A stretch of DNA of 64,000 nt from Bryoerythrophyllum caledonicum (Eukaryota > Streptophyta > Bryopsida > Pottiales > Pottiaceae): assembly GCA_963971425.1 (NCBI GenBank), contig OZ020522.1, positions 4,252,168 through 4,316,167 of the forward strand. The letters run 5' to 3'. Under the pieces are notes generated by a model. It saw only the letters and a list, made by a program, of their open reading frames with translations, was not told where the DNA came from and did not search any database. This document shows, piece after piece, positions 1 through 13,100 of this stretch. The number at the start of each line of letters is the position of its first letter. Position 1 is the stretch's first letter. The position numbers and the translations under genes were made by a program.

Positions 1-687
1 CAGCTAGTCATGAAAGAACTTGGATTTGCCATGGTGCAAGCGCAATCTCCACTGCCATAACCTCTTGAACACTGCCTGAAGATGCCTTACATGCTCTTGT
101 GAAATGCTACTAAAAATAATGACATCATCAATGTAGCATCGAGCAAACGGAAAAGCGGTCAACATCTGGTCTATTATCCTCTGAAACTCAATGGGTGCAT
201 TCTTGAGGCCAAATGGAAGAAACTTCCAATGATAGAGCTGATCTTTCCCATCTTGATCAACTCCTCAAAATAAAGTCTTCACCAGGTCATCCACCATCAA
301 TGATAATTGGTGGTAACTAGACCACAAATCTAGAGTATTAAATACTCTAACGTGGCCCATTGCATCAAACAACTCCTCTGGCGTAGGCATGGAATATCGG
401 TCTGACTTGGTCTTGCAATTGATTGGCCTATAATTTCCACACATCCGCTCCTCCGTCCAATTGCCAAAGATATCATTCTTTGATGGCATAACCGTGGCAC
501 AAGCGTCCTCGACGTTAGAGAGCTCAATCAAGTTGGCGGCCAACAATTCCTGACAACGAGTCTGAACTCCAATTTTCTTTGACAGATTGAACTTGTACAA
601 TCGTGAGAAGATCGGGCAATTGTCCTTCAACTGGTTGTAATTGGGCTCGCCTCTATATTCCTCCAAATCATGGAGACTAAAAAACAA
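1..687 (-). pseudogene. Ty3/gypsy reverse transcriptase fragment
   Basis: The minus-strand frame ending near 265 carries RT signatures in order: a region ending in RMCGNYRPIN (here E-RMCGNYRPIN), then SDRYSMPTPEELFDAMG, then FNTLDLWSSYHQLSL. Continuing to base 1 in another frame are LPFGLKNAP-EFQR and the catalytic-box equivalent YIDDVIIFS. These are the finger and palm motifs of Ty3/gypsy polymerases. A stop or frame break near 265-270 separates the two halves, so this copy cannot make a complete enzyme. The remainder of RT, RNase H and integrase would lie left of the window. Confidence 0.85.
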
Positions 688-2560
688 TTACGATACGAAC
701 GTACAAACAGTCGTATCCTTCGTGCCTCGCCATTGATAAGATTCGGCCCCAAATCCAAAGGCAAGTCATCAAATTCCGTGGTCTCCTTCTCCACTATAAG
801 AGACTCACCGCGTACCGGCACAACCCGTGATTGCTACTTGATAACGGAGGGGGCATTCCTACCTCCAAACTCCTCACTCACAGGATCCACAGAAAATTCC
901 GTGCTGTGATGATAAAATTGGGAAATGTTATCTCGGGCAACCTCTCAACCAAAGTCCTCGGCCAAGGCTACAAAGACACGCTAACCACAAAGCTCTCCAA
1001 CTGCATGTCTCTTCAAACGAAAAAACAACTCCGCTTCCTCGATCTCTCTGAGATGTGGGACCACTGGCCCCTGACCATTAGAGCCTGCCCCTAACACGCG
1101 TAGGTAGTCACGTGATCAACGCTAAACGGCAAAACAGAGGCTACAAACTCAAACAAGAGTATTGAGGTCAATGGCTTGACCCAACAAATAACGGCGTTGG
1201 CCTTCAAAGAGATCCAATGCGGCGATGGTGCTTGTCAAAAAGTCCATTGCCTGCTTTCTCTCATCAACAGAAGCCTCCTTTTAAATTTAGGAAGTAGAAT
1301 CCCAAACCATGCCCGGACCGCATTTTCTAAAGGCAAAAGACCCCGGGTAGCACATCAACGTGGGAAATGCCCCCCAAGTGAAATCAACGCCGTTCACCAA
1401 GGCCAATGGAGGTTCATCATCATTGGTAACCTTCGTGGAAACACGGTGATTGTCCAAAATGTCATCGACCTCACGGCGCACGGGCCGTTGCACTTGAGCA
1501 AGTGTAGAGGTGAATGTTGCCGATGATGCCATGTCGGTCTAAATCCAACGTCGATGATGGGCGTATGAGCCCTACGCCGCGGCATATGTAAACGTGTAGG
1601 GACCGAGAAGGTGATGGATGTATGCTCCATCATCACGCACCTCCGTCTGTATATCCCCTAATGGGAGTACATTCTCAAAAATGTATCCTGGTGGGGTCAA
1701 TTGGTGGGTAATATACCACTAGATGAACCTGAGCAAATTTGCAAAGAGCCCCAACCGTGGATCATCCAAGCCACGTCCACTGTCCGCCCGTGAATGGCCT
1801 TGGCAAGGCTATCTGGCAATCACCAAGTCCACGTAACCTAATCGGTTAGATCATCCTCACTAATCAACGTCACATTACGTGTGCGTGTGTCAAAACACCC
1901 TGAATGGCAGAAGGTGGTAACTGCTTCAGATACAACTCGAGAAGACGCTGAACGTGATAGTGAGCGGCACAATTGGTTGCAAAGCCACTAGTCACGTGGA
2001 TTTCCCAGCGTATCTAGAGCCCGGCCTCGAATACAGTCGCGAGCCCCAAATCAATACCAAAAAAAAACTCCACCACAATAATATCTTCATCTGGTAACCG
2101 CCATTGAATAGTACGAGCTACCAATGGAGTAGAAGAGTGCACGGAGAACTGTGGAGCATCAAGAGCATCTGCAATCTCTCAACTGTGTCGTATAACCTCT
2201 AATAGAGTCCCAAAAGGAGGAAGTAGATCCTTGCAATGACGTGCATGGATCTCTACTAATTTGTGCTTACCTAATTCCGCTTCCCCGACAAAGAAGCATA
2301 TGTCTCGTTTAAAAGCGTAGAACCACATGGTAAATCTAATGCCAATGCACTACACCCAAACATAGCATCCGCCATGGAAGTGACTATGCTAGCTACAAAG
2401 ACAACTGGAATGAGCTCCTTTCTACCATCATCGGCAGACCACCCAGGCCTTACCCAGGCCTCTCCCATCCATTTATCCACCCCAAAACCAAGTGGATAAT
2501 GCGTCTGCTGACCAACAAAGATGTCGTAGCTGGTGGCATCAGTCACAGCGCACTAGAGGG
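688..2560 (-). pseudogene. Degenerate gypsy pol/protease-side region
   Basis: Several short open stretches on the minus strand (for example 627-821, 1287-1636 and 2271-2546) lie directly upstream of the RT fragment, where the protease and spacer of a gypsy polyprotein belong. The stretch ending at 627 (LFVRSYRNCFLVSMIW) fits the segment just before RT. Stops separate the pieces and I cannot place an aspartic-protease active site. No independent gene is supported here. Confidence 0.45.
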
Positions 2561-3502
2561 ATATGTGGGAGAACAATGGACCTGATTCTACGCCGAACAT
2601 CAACTACAATGGATGTTAGGTATAACTTATGGCCTTCTCTGTGCCTCCCATCAATATAACAATCATATATAGGCAAGGCTCAAGGTTCAAAGTACCTAGA
2701 CCCATATCCTTAGCTAGCTACTTGCCAATCATCACTAGCTGAACTCTGATGTCCAACTTGAACTCTGATGTCACTACTTGAAACTTGTGGAATAAAACCC
2801 GCTCCTCCGAGAACACTCTTTCAATAGATCAAGTGCCACGACTCCATAACAACTCGGATTTGAGCTTATGATAACTCATTAGAAAGCTAATACAATCACG
2901 TGTATGCATACAAAGTTTCACTATCTCACTCTTTATATACAAGTTTCTACACGGAATCAAAGTTACTGCTCTTGAAAATTCATGGCAATAGTACCCTCTT
3001 TTATTCAAATCCACACCACAGCTTCTACATAAGTCCGATTGGAGTGTGTGATAGCTTCTTGAAAAGCTATTAACATGTTCTACAACACTCTGAAAACTGA
3101 CATCAAAACTCACAAAACTCTACTTGTCATACATGAAAATCCGAGCGTCTTCTATACTTAATAGAGGAGGCTTTGGCCGAGGGAGGAGGGAAGGAAAGTC
3201 AAAGGCCTAAATCAGTCCATGCCTCTCTAGCCTTCCTTTTTACTCACTTTTGAACGCCAAAGTCCATTTACCTCCTGATTTTATCCAAATCTTCCCACAC
3301 AAGCCTAGCTTGACTTTTATTTCCTAACCTATAACTCTACTACAAGTTGGCACTATATTTCCCCCCCTAAACTAACCCCCAAACTAAACATTTCTTATTT
3401 CTACTACAAACTATAATACCATAGCACTCTGTTTAAGTTTTTTGATCTCAGAAGAATTAGAGAAGAGCTTAAATATCATTAGAGCCCACGTACTGCCATC
3501 GA
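2561..3502. other. Unassigned A+T-rich spacer within the gypsy remnant
   Basis: No coding similarity is visible. A 94-codon open stretch on the minus strand at 2829-3113 has no recognisable motif. The block interrupts the gag-pol order and is probably inserted or highly decayed DNA. Confidence 0.4.
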
Positions 3503-3960
3503 CCGCGGCTTAGTTCAACTGGCTAAGCTTTTCGTAGCACCTCGCCGGTCCGGGTTCGATTCCTTGGCTTGTCAGAGCGGCTGGCGGTCGCGTGGTCAGG
3601 GGACTGCTGGATTCAGCAGGAAAACCAGCTGGTGGACGCTCCTAAGCCCTGAGCTAGTGAAAAGATGCAGTAAAGATCCTCTAAGATAAGCTTCTGGCCT
3701 GCTAGGATAATTGAGGAAAAAGCCGCTTATTCTCCACAATTACGTTAACCAGTTAAATTTCCCATTTTTCTTCTCAATCTTATTTTTTTATATCATGAAC
3801 TGTATCGCATCACGACAATGCAGGGGGAATAGCTCGGCTGCAGTTGCCGTCCTTACGGCCAACTACCATGACTCTCTCATAGTTCACCAAGCATACCACC
3901 CATGGAGGCACAGTACGTTGTTATTGTCCTGACCGGGCTGCAACGTCAGACAAATAAGCC
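3503..3960 (+). repeat. tRNA-derived SINE-like sequence
   Basis: The head has an internal RNA polymerase III promoter pattern: a box-A-like TTAGTTCAACTGG at about 3511 and a canonical box B, GGGTTCGATTCC, at about 3551. CTTAG and CTAAG around TTCAACTGG can form a D-arm. The T-arm and anticodon arm pair poorly, so a functional tRNA is unlikely. The body contains a possible stem (CAGCTGG region near 3600-3640). The 3' limit is a guess. Its head differs from that of the SINE at 19387. Confidence 0.5.
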
Positions 3961-4049
3961 ACTCTAGAAATCAAGGACTGGTCCATAAGTGTGGAAGTGA
4001 CACTTGGCTCAAACGCGAAAATAGCCTCCGCCGCCAACTTGGCCTACAT

Positions 4050-4560
4050 TGCCACCAAATCTTCCTCAGTGGGTGGAGTCATCAGTGCCTACGACACCTC
4101 CAACAATGGCATGGACACCTTGCCCTCCAACATACTACACGTTAGGTGGAATACACCGGATGGATAAAAATCCGATGTCAGAAGTTCCACACCGACAAAT
4201 ACCAACAACAGTAACACCTTACATGCCAAGATGTGTGCAAAATCTTCATGAGTGGAAGCAACTGGTGGGACCGAGGTCGGTGTGGAAGCGGGTGTAGAGA
4301 TAGCCGTATCCGCAATGCTAACCAAAGGAGGTAACCGGGATTGATCAACGTCGTCCGGTAAACCCGTGTGGCGGGCACGACCACTACCACCCAATATAGA
4401 GGGAGAAGGTGCCACTGCCTATGGAGTAGTATAAGTACGAGTGGCAACTACTGCCACGACCTCTCCTGAAGCACCATACAAGTAGCAATCTACGGCTGAA
4501 GATGACCCTTGATCCCTAACCAAAGGTTGTATCTCAGTCACTTGCTTCAAAGAGGCCATT
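4050..4560 (-). pseudogene. Decayed gag/pol junction of the gypsy element
   Basis: Two overlapping minus-strand open stretches (4089-4415 and 4178-4447) lie between the zinc-knuckle gag fragment and the interrupted pol. The translated text is Ser/Thr/Pro-rich and then hydrophobic, with no conserved motif that I recognise. Position is the only reason for assigning it to the element. Confidence 0.35.
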
Positions 4561-4564
4561 GCGC

Positions 4565-5032
4565 TCATTCCTTCTTTAGCTCCGCCAGTTTGTCATGAAG
4601 TGTCTTCACCACAACTGACCCAGCAGTTGAAGACCCTAGGCGCTTCTTTGGGTGAAGAGCAAAGCAATTTTCATCATTGTAGCTAGTCTTGCCACAATGA
4701 GAGCATGTCACGGTCTTCTTCCCTTTGCCTCGTAACTTCTCTGCAGTCTTCTCCGCCTCGATCTTTGGCTTGGCTTTCAACGTGTTTGCCCCGTTATTTT
4801 TGAAGTAATAGAGGTCCCCATTGGTGTGAGCCGCCTCTCTACAAGCCCAACAATGCACAACCTTTTCAGGTTGTGCCTCCTCCAAGGTACGAGTAGCTGT
4901 AGCAAGCTTCTTCAACTTCAGAGCTTCCAATAGTGACGTCACCAAATCGGTAGCCTCGCTCACGTCCAACGCTCTATCAAGCGCTTCCATCTGGGAAACG
5001 ACAGCGCCAAAGTGGCATTTCCGTGATACCAA
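4565..5032 (-). pseudogene. Gag fragment with zinc-knuckle motif (gypsy element)
   Basis: A 155-codon minus-strand stretch. Near its C-terminus it reads CSHCGKTSYNDENCFALHP, the CxxC...C zinc knuckle of retrotransposon gag nucleocapsid, with Tyr where His is usual. A second Cys/His cluster, CWACREAAH, precedes it. A Lys-rich segment (RGKGKKTVTCSH) sits just before the knuckle, as is usual for RNA binding. The stop at 4565 and the missing His indicate decay. Confidence 0.7.
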
Positions 5033-5035
5033 AAA

Positions 5036-5910
5036 AGAAGATGCAGGCTAATTTACTCCACAATCCGCTTATCCAGCTTAGAGATGAAGATCTTCACCAG
5101 TTGGCGCTCCGTGAACGCATCACCGGTCTACGTTGACAACCACGTCAATCGGGTATACATAGTGCGTGGGATATCCTCCTCCTAGCGGAAATCTTGGATG
5201 GGTTACATCTGATCACGCTTGAACTCTCCAAATTCCACCTTCATATATGCCTTGAACTACGCAAGTGGATCGAAGGCTGGCGGATTGCCAACCGCCACCA
5301 ATATGATACATGTCGCTACGGCCAAACGGAACATAGCCCCCATGCAAGCTTGTTCGTCTACAATGGCAACACCCTTGCCCCTGGAGTCCTCACCAAAGAA
5401 ACTTTCTTCCACCTTGGGCTCTTTGATGGAAGTCGAGAGTTGGGCAACCACACTTTCCTTGAGCGTAGTTACCACTCCACAAGATGGCGCCAGTACACCT
5501 CAACGTGGCGTAACTCTGTCCCATCCTGCATGGTCTACCTCCCGTTTGTCCGAAGGGCCTCTAGCTCCATATGTTGGGGCAAAAGCTCGAACGCATACCA
5601 ATCGTTAAAGGACAACATCCGTTGGCACTTCTCTTTCATCCAAGTCCGGAATCGGAGCCGCCAATCGAGCAGGAGATACCCCTAGCCCGTCCCGAGAGTC
5701 GTCTGGCGCGACATTACGGAGATCGTCCTCCATGTCGTCAAACGTGCCCAAGTCCCAGATCCGAAGCCTACAATCGATATCCAACGCCGAAACAAGCTCG
5801 AAAGCCTCGTCAATATTCGACCGTGGCTCAAAATCTATAGAGGAAGCACTCTTTGAGTGGTCTGGTGAGGGGGAGTGGTAATACCGACTTTGTGTATTTA
5901 CCATAAACAA
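5036..5910 (-). pseudogene. Gag N-terminal and capsid-side remnants
   Basis: The likely gag start is the minus-strand Met at about 5904 (MVNTQSRYYHSPSPDHSKSA). A basic, Ser-rich start is common in plant gypsy gag. An acidic stretch follows (EAFELVSALDIDCRL). A second open stretch at 5257-5475 continues the region in another frame. Frame changes and stops separate the pieces. The plus-strand open frame at 5194-5685 is a shadow. Confidence 0.5.
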
Positions 5911-6672
5911 AAATAACCTTGGGACCTATCTACGGGTACAATCTAAAGGGTAAGGGTACAAACGGGCAACATGGTGCTGCAAAACCACTAAACTTTGTAG
6001 TTTACCGGTCATTAACTCCGGTTAGCACAAGTTGAACCACAATCCCCCACATAAAAAGATCTTGCCAGCCATGAACCCGACTTCACCTCTACGATATCCT
6101 ATCACAATTTGGGATAACAACAAAATGGAGCTACCGGAAAACACCTGCAACACGGGGTAGGTACCGCATAAAAATCCAGAAATCAAAATTGGATCCCCTC
6201 CCCCAACAACATATAAGCAAAATGAAAATGACTAGAGCTACTAGCACATGTCTGCAGTGGATGGTGACTAGTCGCCAAACCTGCAACAACACCAGAAAAA
6301 TACCCAAAGGTGTTATTCCCCAGGTCTAAAATTATATAGTAGCAAGCTAATGCGGTCGCGGTGTTTACAAACACAAGTCCCTCCAATGAAAATCACACAT
6401 TGGGTGACAAACGCACTCAACACCAATCTAATACCAAAATTGGATTAATGGTGAAATGCCCTAAACATAGGGGCAAAATTCACTCAAAATTGAGTCAAAA
6501 TTGCCCTAGTTACATACCTCCAAAGTTTAAACTCTAAACTTTTTTTTCTAATAACCCACAAAAATATGGTTCTGGAAAACTTTTTCCACTCTTTCTTCCC
6601 CACTAGATAGAAACCCACATGGAGAGCTCAAATTCAAAGTTGGAATTTTTAAAATAAATATGTTGGGAGATA

Positions 6673-7487
6673 TTAACCCCTAAAGGACCAAAGTCCCTTT
6701 GGGTGACATTTTGAGTTTGGATAAGGTACCACGTTCTCAATTCTAGGCATTATTTTCTGAGATTTTCTATTGAATGGACAACTTTTGATTAGCTTTGCGT
6801 AGACACAGATTTCGTAGAATTCCGACATATGGTTCAAAAGTTACAATTTATTTTCACTTACATAAACAAATAGTGCAGCAGTTTAGTGTGACATATCACA
6901 AATACTATCACTAAACTTAAAAAACTTCTAAATTCAATAGAAATTTGAGTTTTTGTCCACTTAAAAGAAAAAAAATTCCTCTTGGAAAAGAAATTGAGAT
7001 CTTTGCATCTACCATACGGATTTGTGAATTTCAAAAATTTGAGAAGGATATGATATATGCAAAATATAAAGTGTATTGTTGATTCTCAGCACAAAGTTGC
7101 ATTGCAGGATTTTTAAGGACATCTTCTATACCTCTTCTACTTCTAAAATTTGGTACACATGTGCCTAACATAATCCTTTTCAAGTTAACATAATAAATTC
7201 ACGGCCTGTAGTGCAAAAAGTTGCCATAGAAGGTGGTCGAAGTTTGTTGAATGTGTTTAGTATGACCTCAAAAAGAGATTATGTCTCACTTCAAAGGCTA
7301 ATATCTTTCAATCTTTGCAGTCAAACTTACCAAAATTTTCACCTCACACTCTCATGCAACTCTAGTACAAGATCCTACGGTTAAACTTTTAGAAAAAACT
7401 TTTTGTATCATTTCGTGTTGAATGCGCTGAAAATGGCAGTTTTGGAGTGATTTTGATTGGAAAATGTCTTGGTCCTTTAGGGGTTAA
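6673..7487 (-). mobile_element. TTAA-flanked inverted-terminal element, copy 1
   Basis: The copy begins TTAACCCCTAAAGGACC at 6673 and ends GGTCCTTTAGGGGTTAA at 7487, a perfect 17 bp inverted pair including TTAA. No transposase is encoded. The interior resembles other copies read on the minus strand, including the AAAACTGCC motif close to the end. Confidence 0.8.
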
Positions 7488-10143
7488 TTTCATAGGTAAA
7501 TGAATTATGCACAAATTATAGTTTCATCCATTATGGATGAAAATTGACCACAATGGATGATTTAGCAAAAAAATGATGAATCCGACCGTAAATGAAATTT
7601 TTCCGCCAATGATAACTGCACAGCGGATGAAAAATTGGAGTAGCAGGTCGAGCAGCTCTTCTTCTTTTTCCAATTCTTGTGTCGCTCACATCTAGCTCAA
7701 AAATTGTCCGATTCAAGTTTTGTTTGTTGCGTTGGCTCCACCTTGACGCACTCTACAACATCAATTGAAGTGTCCAAATTTTTTCTAAACTCACCCAAGC
7801 TCAAATGCTAAAACGAAAGAGAGGAACGTGGGAGGGTCTTTGTCAAGTGAATAACTAGTAAATCACAAGAGTAGTCAAGCATCTTGTACTCCACAAAGGG
7901 AGAATCAACGAGTGCTAGTAATATAAGAGAATGCGAAGCCTTTACTAATGATAAACAATCACTTACAAGCAAAAGTAATCACTAAAAACTCTCAAACTCA
8001 CGCACAAAGCTTGACTTGACAACAATGTCAAGTTAATGACGTGTGAGGCATTATACGCACACACACAACTCAAATGGATGAAATCATCCATGGATGAATG
8101 CAATGCGCCGTCGTACATTGCTAAACGGGTAGATTAGTAACAACCTAATCTACACTAAAATACTATGATATGGAGAGGCCCTCGATGCCACATCTTATGA
8201 CAGGTGCAGGTGGATGGAGGTGCAGTTGGGCTGAAGTTTTAAAGCCCTCTATTGAACGCAATATTAACTTTTTAACCTTTTCTAAATTCTTACTATTTCC
8301 ATCCACTCACGCCATATTTGACTTAAACGTATGGAAAGCATGAGTGTATGTTCTTTACAATTGTAAAAATTTCCTCAATGTGCATATTTGAAACATTTTG
8401 TAAATTTTGATATCAATTTCCTATTTGATCCCTTATAGACATTGATATGTTTAGCATTTATGATTCATAAATTTCTTTTGGTAGTAGAGGTAAGTATACT
8501 TTTAAATTGAAGTCACCAAAGGTTTTTGACGAGGAATTCTTTTCCTCAATTTCAAACAATGGGAAAGTCAACTTTAGATATCTCAAAATATATGTTTCAT
8601 TTAATTCAAAGTAGACAAAGGCTACTAGTATCCATTGCATTCTATATCCAAGTAGCTACCATACATGAGGGTTGGGTTCAACATTATAGTGCTTAATAAT
8701 TCTTTATTTCTAGAAATAGATGTTTGGGAAAATAACTATTCTTAGAAATTCATAATTTCACCAAAAATTATTGATATATTCAAAAATTATTTTCTAAAAA
8801 ATTGGTAGTTATTTTTTGATACATTTTCCGCCAAATTTGACCCTTAGGTATGGTGTTAGCTATAAAAAAGTATGGTGATCTCTCAATTAAAAGGTATATA
8901 TCATGGTAAGTCTGGATTGATTTGTGACATTGTCGAAATCTTACAGACCAAGAGCTACATAAATAAGAGTTACATAAGAGGCACATGAGGTACATGTTGG
9001 GAAGCCCTTGAAATAAGAAGGTGCTAAGATTTTAACCTTTGAGGAAAGAAATATTTAATTTTAAACCATATCCAATTTCAAACTTTACAAAATTTTCATT
9101 AATGTTGGAATTCTAATTTTGGCACTCTAATCTTCAATCTATCAATCAATATCTGTCCAATTTCCTGATTCAAGGTGTGATAGTCTTTCAAAGTAAAAAC
9201 TACTTTCAAAATGATGTGATTATATAATAGATGTTGCATTCAATTGAGTATGTCTAATTAAATGTGCCCGATGGCACAAAGTACTACCTACTACACTAAT
9301 TTTGATGTTTAGTGTCATGGGCAGTAAATGACTACTCTTGATGGATATTTTTACCAACCATGTCTACTATGATCCCCCTCTTTGAGTGGTATAGATGGTA
9401 GTGCTCATAATAAAAATTTATATTAAAAGTAAAAACTTACAGCATTTACAAGTCAAAATCAGTGTAGTCCTTACATCACGTATCTCCAAACATAAGATTT
9501 CCAAAAAATTGACTAACTTGTTGCCTGAATTTGTTCCAGCATCAAAACATCACCAGTTCAAGGTGCCTTTCTGTTTGATATGTTTTCATATCTGTTACTC
9601 AGACCTTCCAGATACAAACTCATACACATGTGCGTATCCATAACCTCAAAATTGGAGCCAATGCTAATGTAATCAAGCATGTGTTTACATCCTGAGTCAA
9701 CCACTAGTTATCAATGTCACCAGTCATGCAACACAAAAGCAACATTTGAACAATACAAGTACATAACAACACTTCAAATCTAAGCTCAATTAAAAAAAAA
9801 CTTATTGGATCATGTTTCATTCTGTCGTGAAGCCTCGATTGTTGTCCTCACAAGTCTAATACCAACTGAAGTCACCTTCCACCTGACCAAGTCGAGAGTA
9901 GCAAGCCACAAAAACGTAACAACCAGCACGTCTAATCTAGGATTTTTTTAACAGCAGTTAACATCCTCTACCTGTTAGAATGGGCGTGCAATCTGTGTAG
10001 GTTGATCAAGGATGTCATCAAGGGTCTATTGATTGAACGGTTTGGCCTCGCGGAAAATGAATACATCAAACCTGTAGATACGTTTTTGACTGGAAATTTT
10101 AGTTACAAACACCAGAATTATGTCATTGTTGTGCTGCTGACCA
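7488..10143. other. A+T-rich intergenic DNA, no gene seen
   Basis: Only short open frames of fewer than 85 codons without recognisable motifs occur. A short CA-rich stretch lies near 8060. I see no element boundary that I can defend. The 3' end of the PRM1-like gene lies at the right margin, so its 3' untranslated region probably extends into about 10000-10143. Confidence 0.5.
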
Positions 10144-13100
10144 TTAAATCCCGCTTCCGTTGATTTTGATATTAATCTCATTAATTTTGGTAGGCGTCGC
10201 GGGACCCACGGATTGGTAGGCTGAACTACTAGATTCTGCGTCATTGATCTTTTTGTTATATTCCGGGAACTGTGGCGGCAAGTTACTTCCAGAGGGTAAC
10301 TGTACTTGGGTCAATCCCATTGTGGCTCGCCTTGTGTAGACAATCCATAAGCAAATTGATGCCATGGATCCCCATGATAATAAACCTAATGCTAGTTGCA
10401 CCGACTTGGAGTTTTTGCACATAGCGGGGCAATTTTCTTGGGTGATTGTTCTAAAGATTGGAACAAATAAAGTTCTCGTTTGGCTGCAACTGTCGTATTG
10501 AACTGAGGATGAGGATTTTGCCTGAATATTATGTTTTCCGTTAAGAAACTCATTCTGTTCGAATTCGGAACGGAAAGCACTCCACTCGGAGGTTTCTTTG
10601 CATTGCATGACGATGTCAAAGCCGGTCCCTGCTCTTGGATTCTCAACCCATTCTTCCATAGCCACACATGAATCTCCAATTACCCTGCATTGTGTGGAGG
10701 CCATGAGCATGCTCAGGCTCGCCGTTTTAAAATGAACATGATTTAGCTCTAAGAAGTTGAGAATTTACATACGCTTCAACAAGAAAAGCGATGCCCCACA
10801 GGATCGAAGTCCCCATAACTAACAGCCATCCAATTGCCACTAAACTGCCAACACAAGCACATCATATAATATCATCTTGGATCCCGAAAGGTCTGTTCAA
10901 CTGCGGCATTGCCAATAGCTCTTTCTGGCACTTCAAATAGTGTTGAGTAAATGAACAATTAATTTTATGTATCTACATTTGAACTATGAATCACTATGTT
11001 ACATTTGATTCTAACATAGTGATTCTAACAGAGTCATTTTATGTATCTACATTTGAATGAAAACAAACCATTGACAAGTATCCGTATGTTCAATTATGAT
11101 GGATAAAAGCCTTATTCTTAGTGTGATGAAAAGAGTCCAATTCAACACACTTCCGTTCTTCATCTCGAGGAGTAGAGTAATCAACTTGTGTTCAAATCTT
11201 TTCGTGTATGCCACATAGCAAGTCAACATCATGACTAAGCAGCTAAAAGAAATTTGTTATTTGCAGGGTTTTGAGAAGCTTACGTGTATATAATTGGTCT
11301 CATATGGAAGAGCACAAACACTGCCCCAAACGGCACCCAAAGCCAACCACATGAACAGAGGTAAGTACCGAGACAACACAATATAAACAGGAAATCGTTT
11401 GATCAGTCTGCGGTTGAATCAATTGTAACTACAACAGTTGCATCTGGATCCATGAGTTTGGCATTAAAACATTCATTTATGCTCACCTAGGCCAATCAAA
11501 GCAAGCAAAAGCATGGTCGCCGTAAGAATGAGAAGCCATAAGCGTCTGTAGAACGCACACGAAAGTATTCATGTTAACAATCCCATCTATATATAGACAA
11601 ACATAAGAACTTGGAGCTATTCTAAAAAGTCAAGCAACAAAGTGCACAAGTTTTGACCTCCTTTAAAGTATCAATGTAAGCTCTAAATAGCTTTTCATTT
11701 CTACAATCAACTCAAAGAAGAAAAGGTTGCTACAATTCATGGTACAACATGACCCTTCTTAAAGGGGATTAAAACTTCTTCTGACAAGATTTTAAAGACT
11801 AGGAAGCTCTTCCACACTCAATGAGGATAGACTCTCCATATGCACTAGATATAAAGAGTAAATAAATAGTACAATAGAATTGATATATGGGATCAAGAGT
11901 ACTTGTTGTCAATTGCGATACTTTATATGACATATATATGACGATAATTATCATTTTTTGTGTAGCATTGATATAGAAGAGAAGGAATTTTATTGAAACT
12001 TTGGTGACTATGGAAAAAGGCACCAACATTTCATCAAGATTCGCATGAATGGCGGTGGATGTGGAATTTGTTGCCTTTTCAACAGCAGTGGCAGTTTGAT
12101 CAGCTTGGGGCGAAGCTGCAGGAGGCAAGCTCTCCACAGTGGTCTCAGCTGCCGTAGCGACTTGCGTCATTAGGTATGTGAACATGGTGCTCAAATCTGT
12201 GTGCAGAGCTTCTTCTCCTACAAACAAAGACCCGCACCCACAACTGGCCACCCACATCACAAAATTACATCACACAAGTCTCTGTAAATCAAGTGTGCAC
12301 CGTAAAACTTTTGATTGCAATCATGTTTATTAATACATCATTCGTGTACTCTTATACTCCCGTGGTTTCAAACGAGACCCACTTGGAGGGGGAATAACGT
12401 CGAGAGTTAAGATACATATCAAGACAACATTTCACAAACATGGCCTCTTGGAAACCTCTCAAATCTATACATGATCTATAAACGGTGCTCATGAACAAGA
12501 ATGTTGGACATCCCCCAAAAAAAAAAGTAGGGAGCAATAAAACCCATCTAGTAACATGTAGCGTGGGTCAAAACAAATGTTCTCTCTTTAGAATTGAAAC
12601 ATCCATTACGATCATATGAGTAGAGATATTACGATCATATGAGTAGAGATAAAAACATATAAATTGGTCGATATTATGTCAGTCACGTGGATGGACCAAA
12701 ACCCTAAATATGTTGAAAGTGATGAGATGACATACACAGTAAAAGTGGTGAAGAGTATGAGTAGCCCAAGAGTCGTGTAGTTTCCAGGGTTGCCAAAATT
12801 AGGGATGGGTTTCAAGTTGTGTGGGCACCATACAAGCATGCAGCCTGCAGCCATAAGCAAACCAAAACCCAGGATGAACCACAAAAAACTTATGACAAAC
12901 CCTGGCATCCCTGTGTACCCTGCAGACTGCACACATTACTATTCCAATTAATCACATTTGCATAAAAACAGAAAAACCTCATAATCATACAAGAATTATG
13001 ATAACTCCATCCTCGATGAATTAGGTCATCTTAGATCAAGATTTAGAGATTTGATGGGGATGTTACCGCTAAGTATTGGATGCTGGAGATGTTCCATCCG

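Larger units (their letters stand above)
1..6433 (-). mobile_element. Decayed Ty3/gypsy LTR retrotransposon, internal region
   Basis: Read on the minus strand, gag-like sequence (about 5910 down to 4050) precedes pol-like sequence (about 2550 down to 1), which is the gag-then-pol order of a Ty3/gypsy element. The reverse transcriptase runs off the left edge. Many stops and shifts interrupt the frame. A possible primer binding site, TTGGTATTAGATTGG on the minus strand, lies at about 6419-6433 and resembles the initiator-Met-tRNA complementary site of plant LTR elements. I could not delimit LTRs. DNA between about 2600 and 4000 shows no pol similarity and is probably later insertion, including the tRNA-like repeat at 3503. 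Confidence 0.7.

Noticed and set aside
3505-3575. Functional tRNA gene
   Set aside because: Box B is good, but the T-stem has mismatches and no convincing anticodon arm or acceptor stem can be drawn, so a SINE head is more likely.
5194-5685. Plus-strand gene of 163 codons
   Set aside because: It runs antisense to the gypsy gag region and has no recognisable domain.
11284-11407. A longer version of PRM1-like exon 5 starting at 11407
   Set aside because: It opens in the wrong phase. The 37 bp exon 11320-11284 restores the frame and the family sequence between exons 4 and 6.
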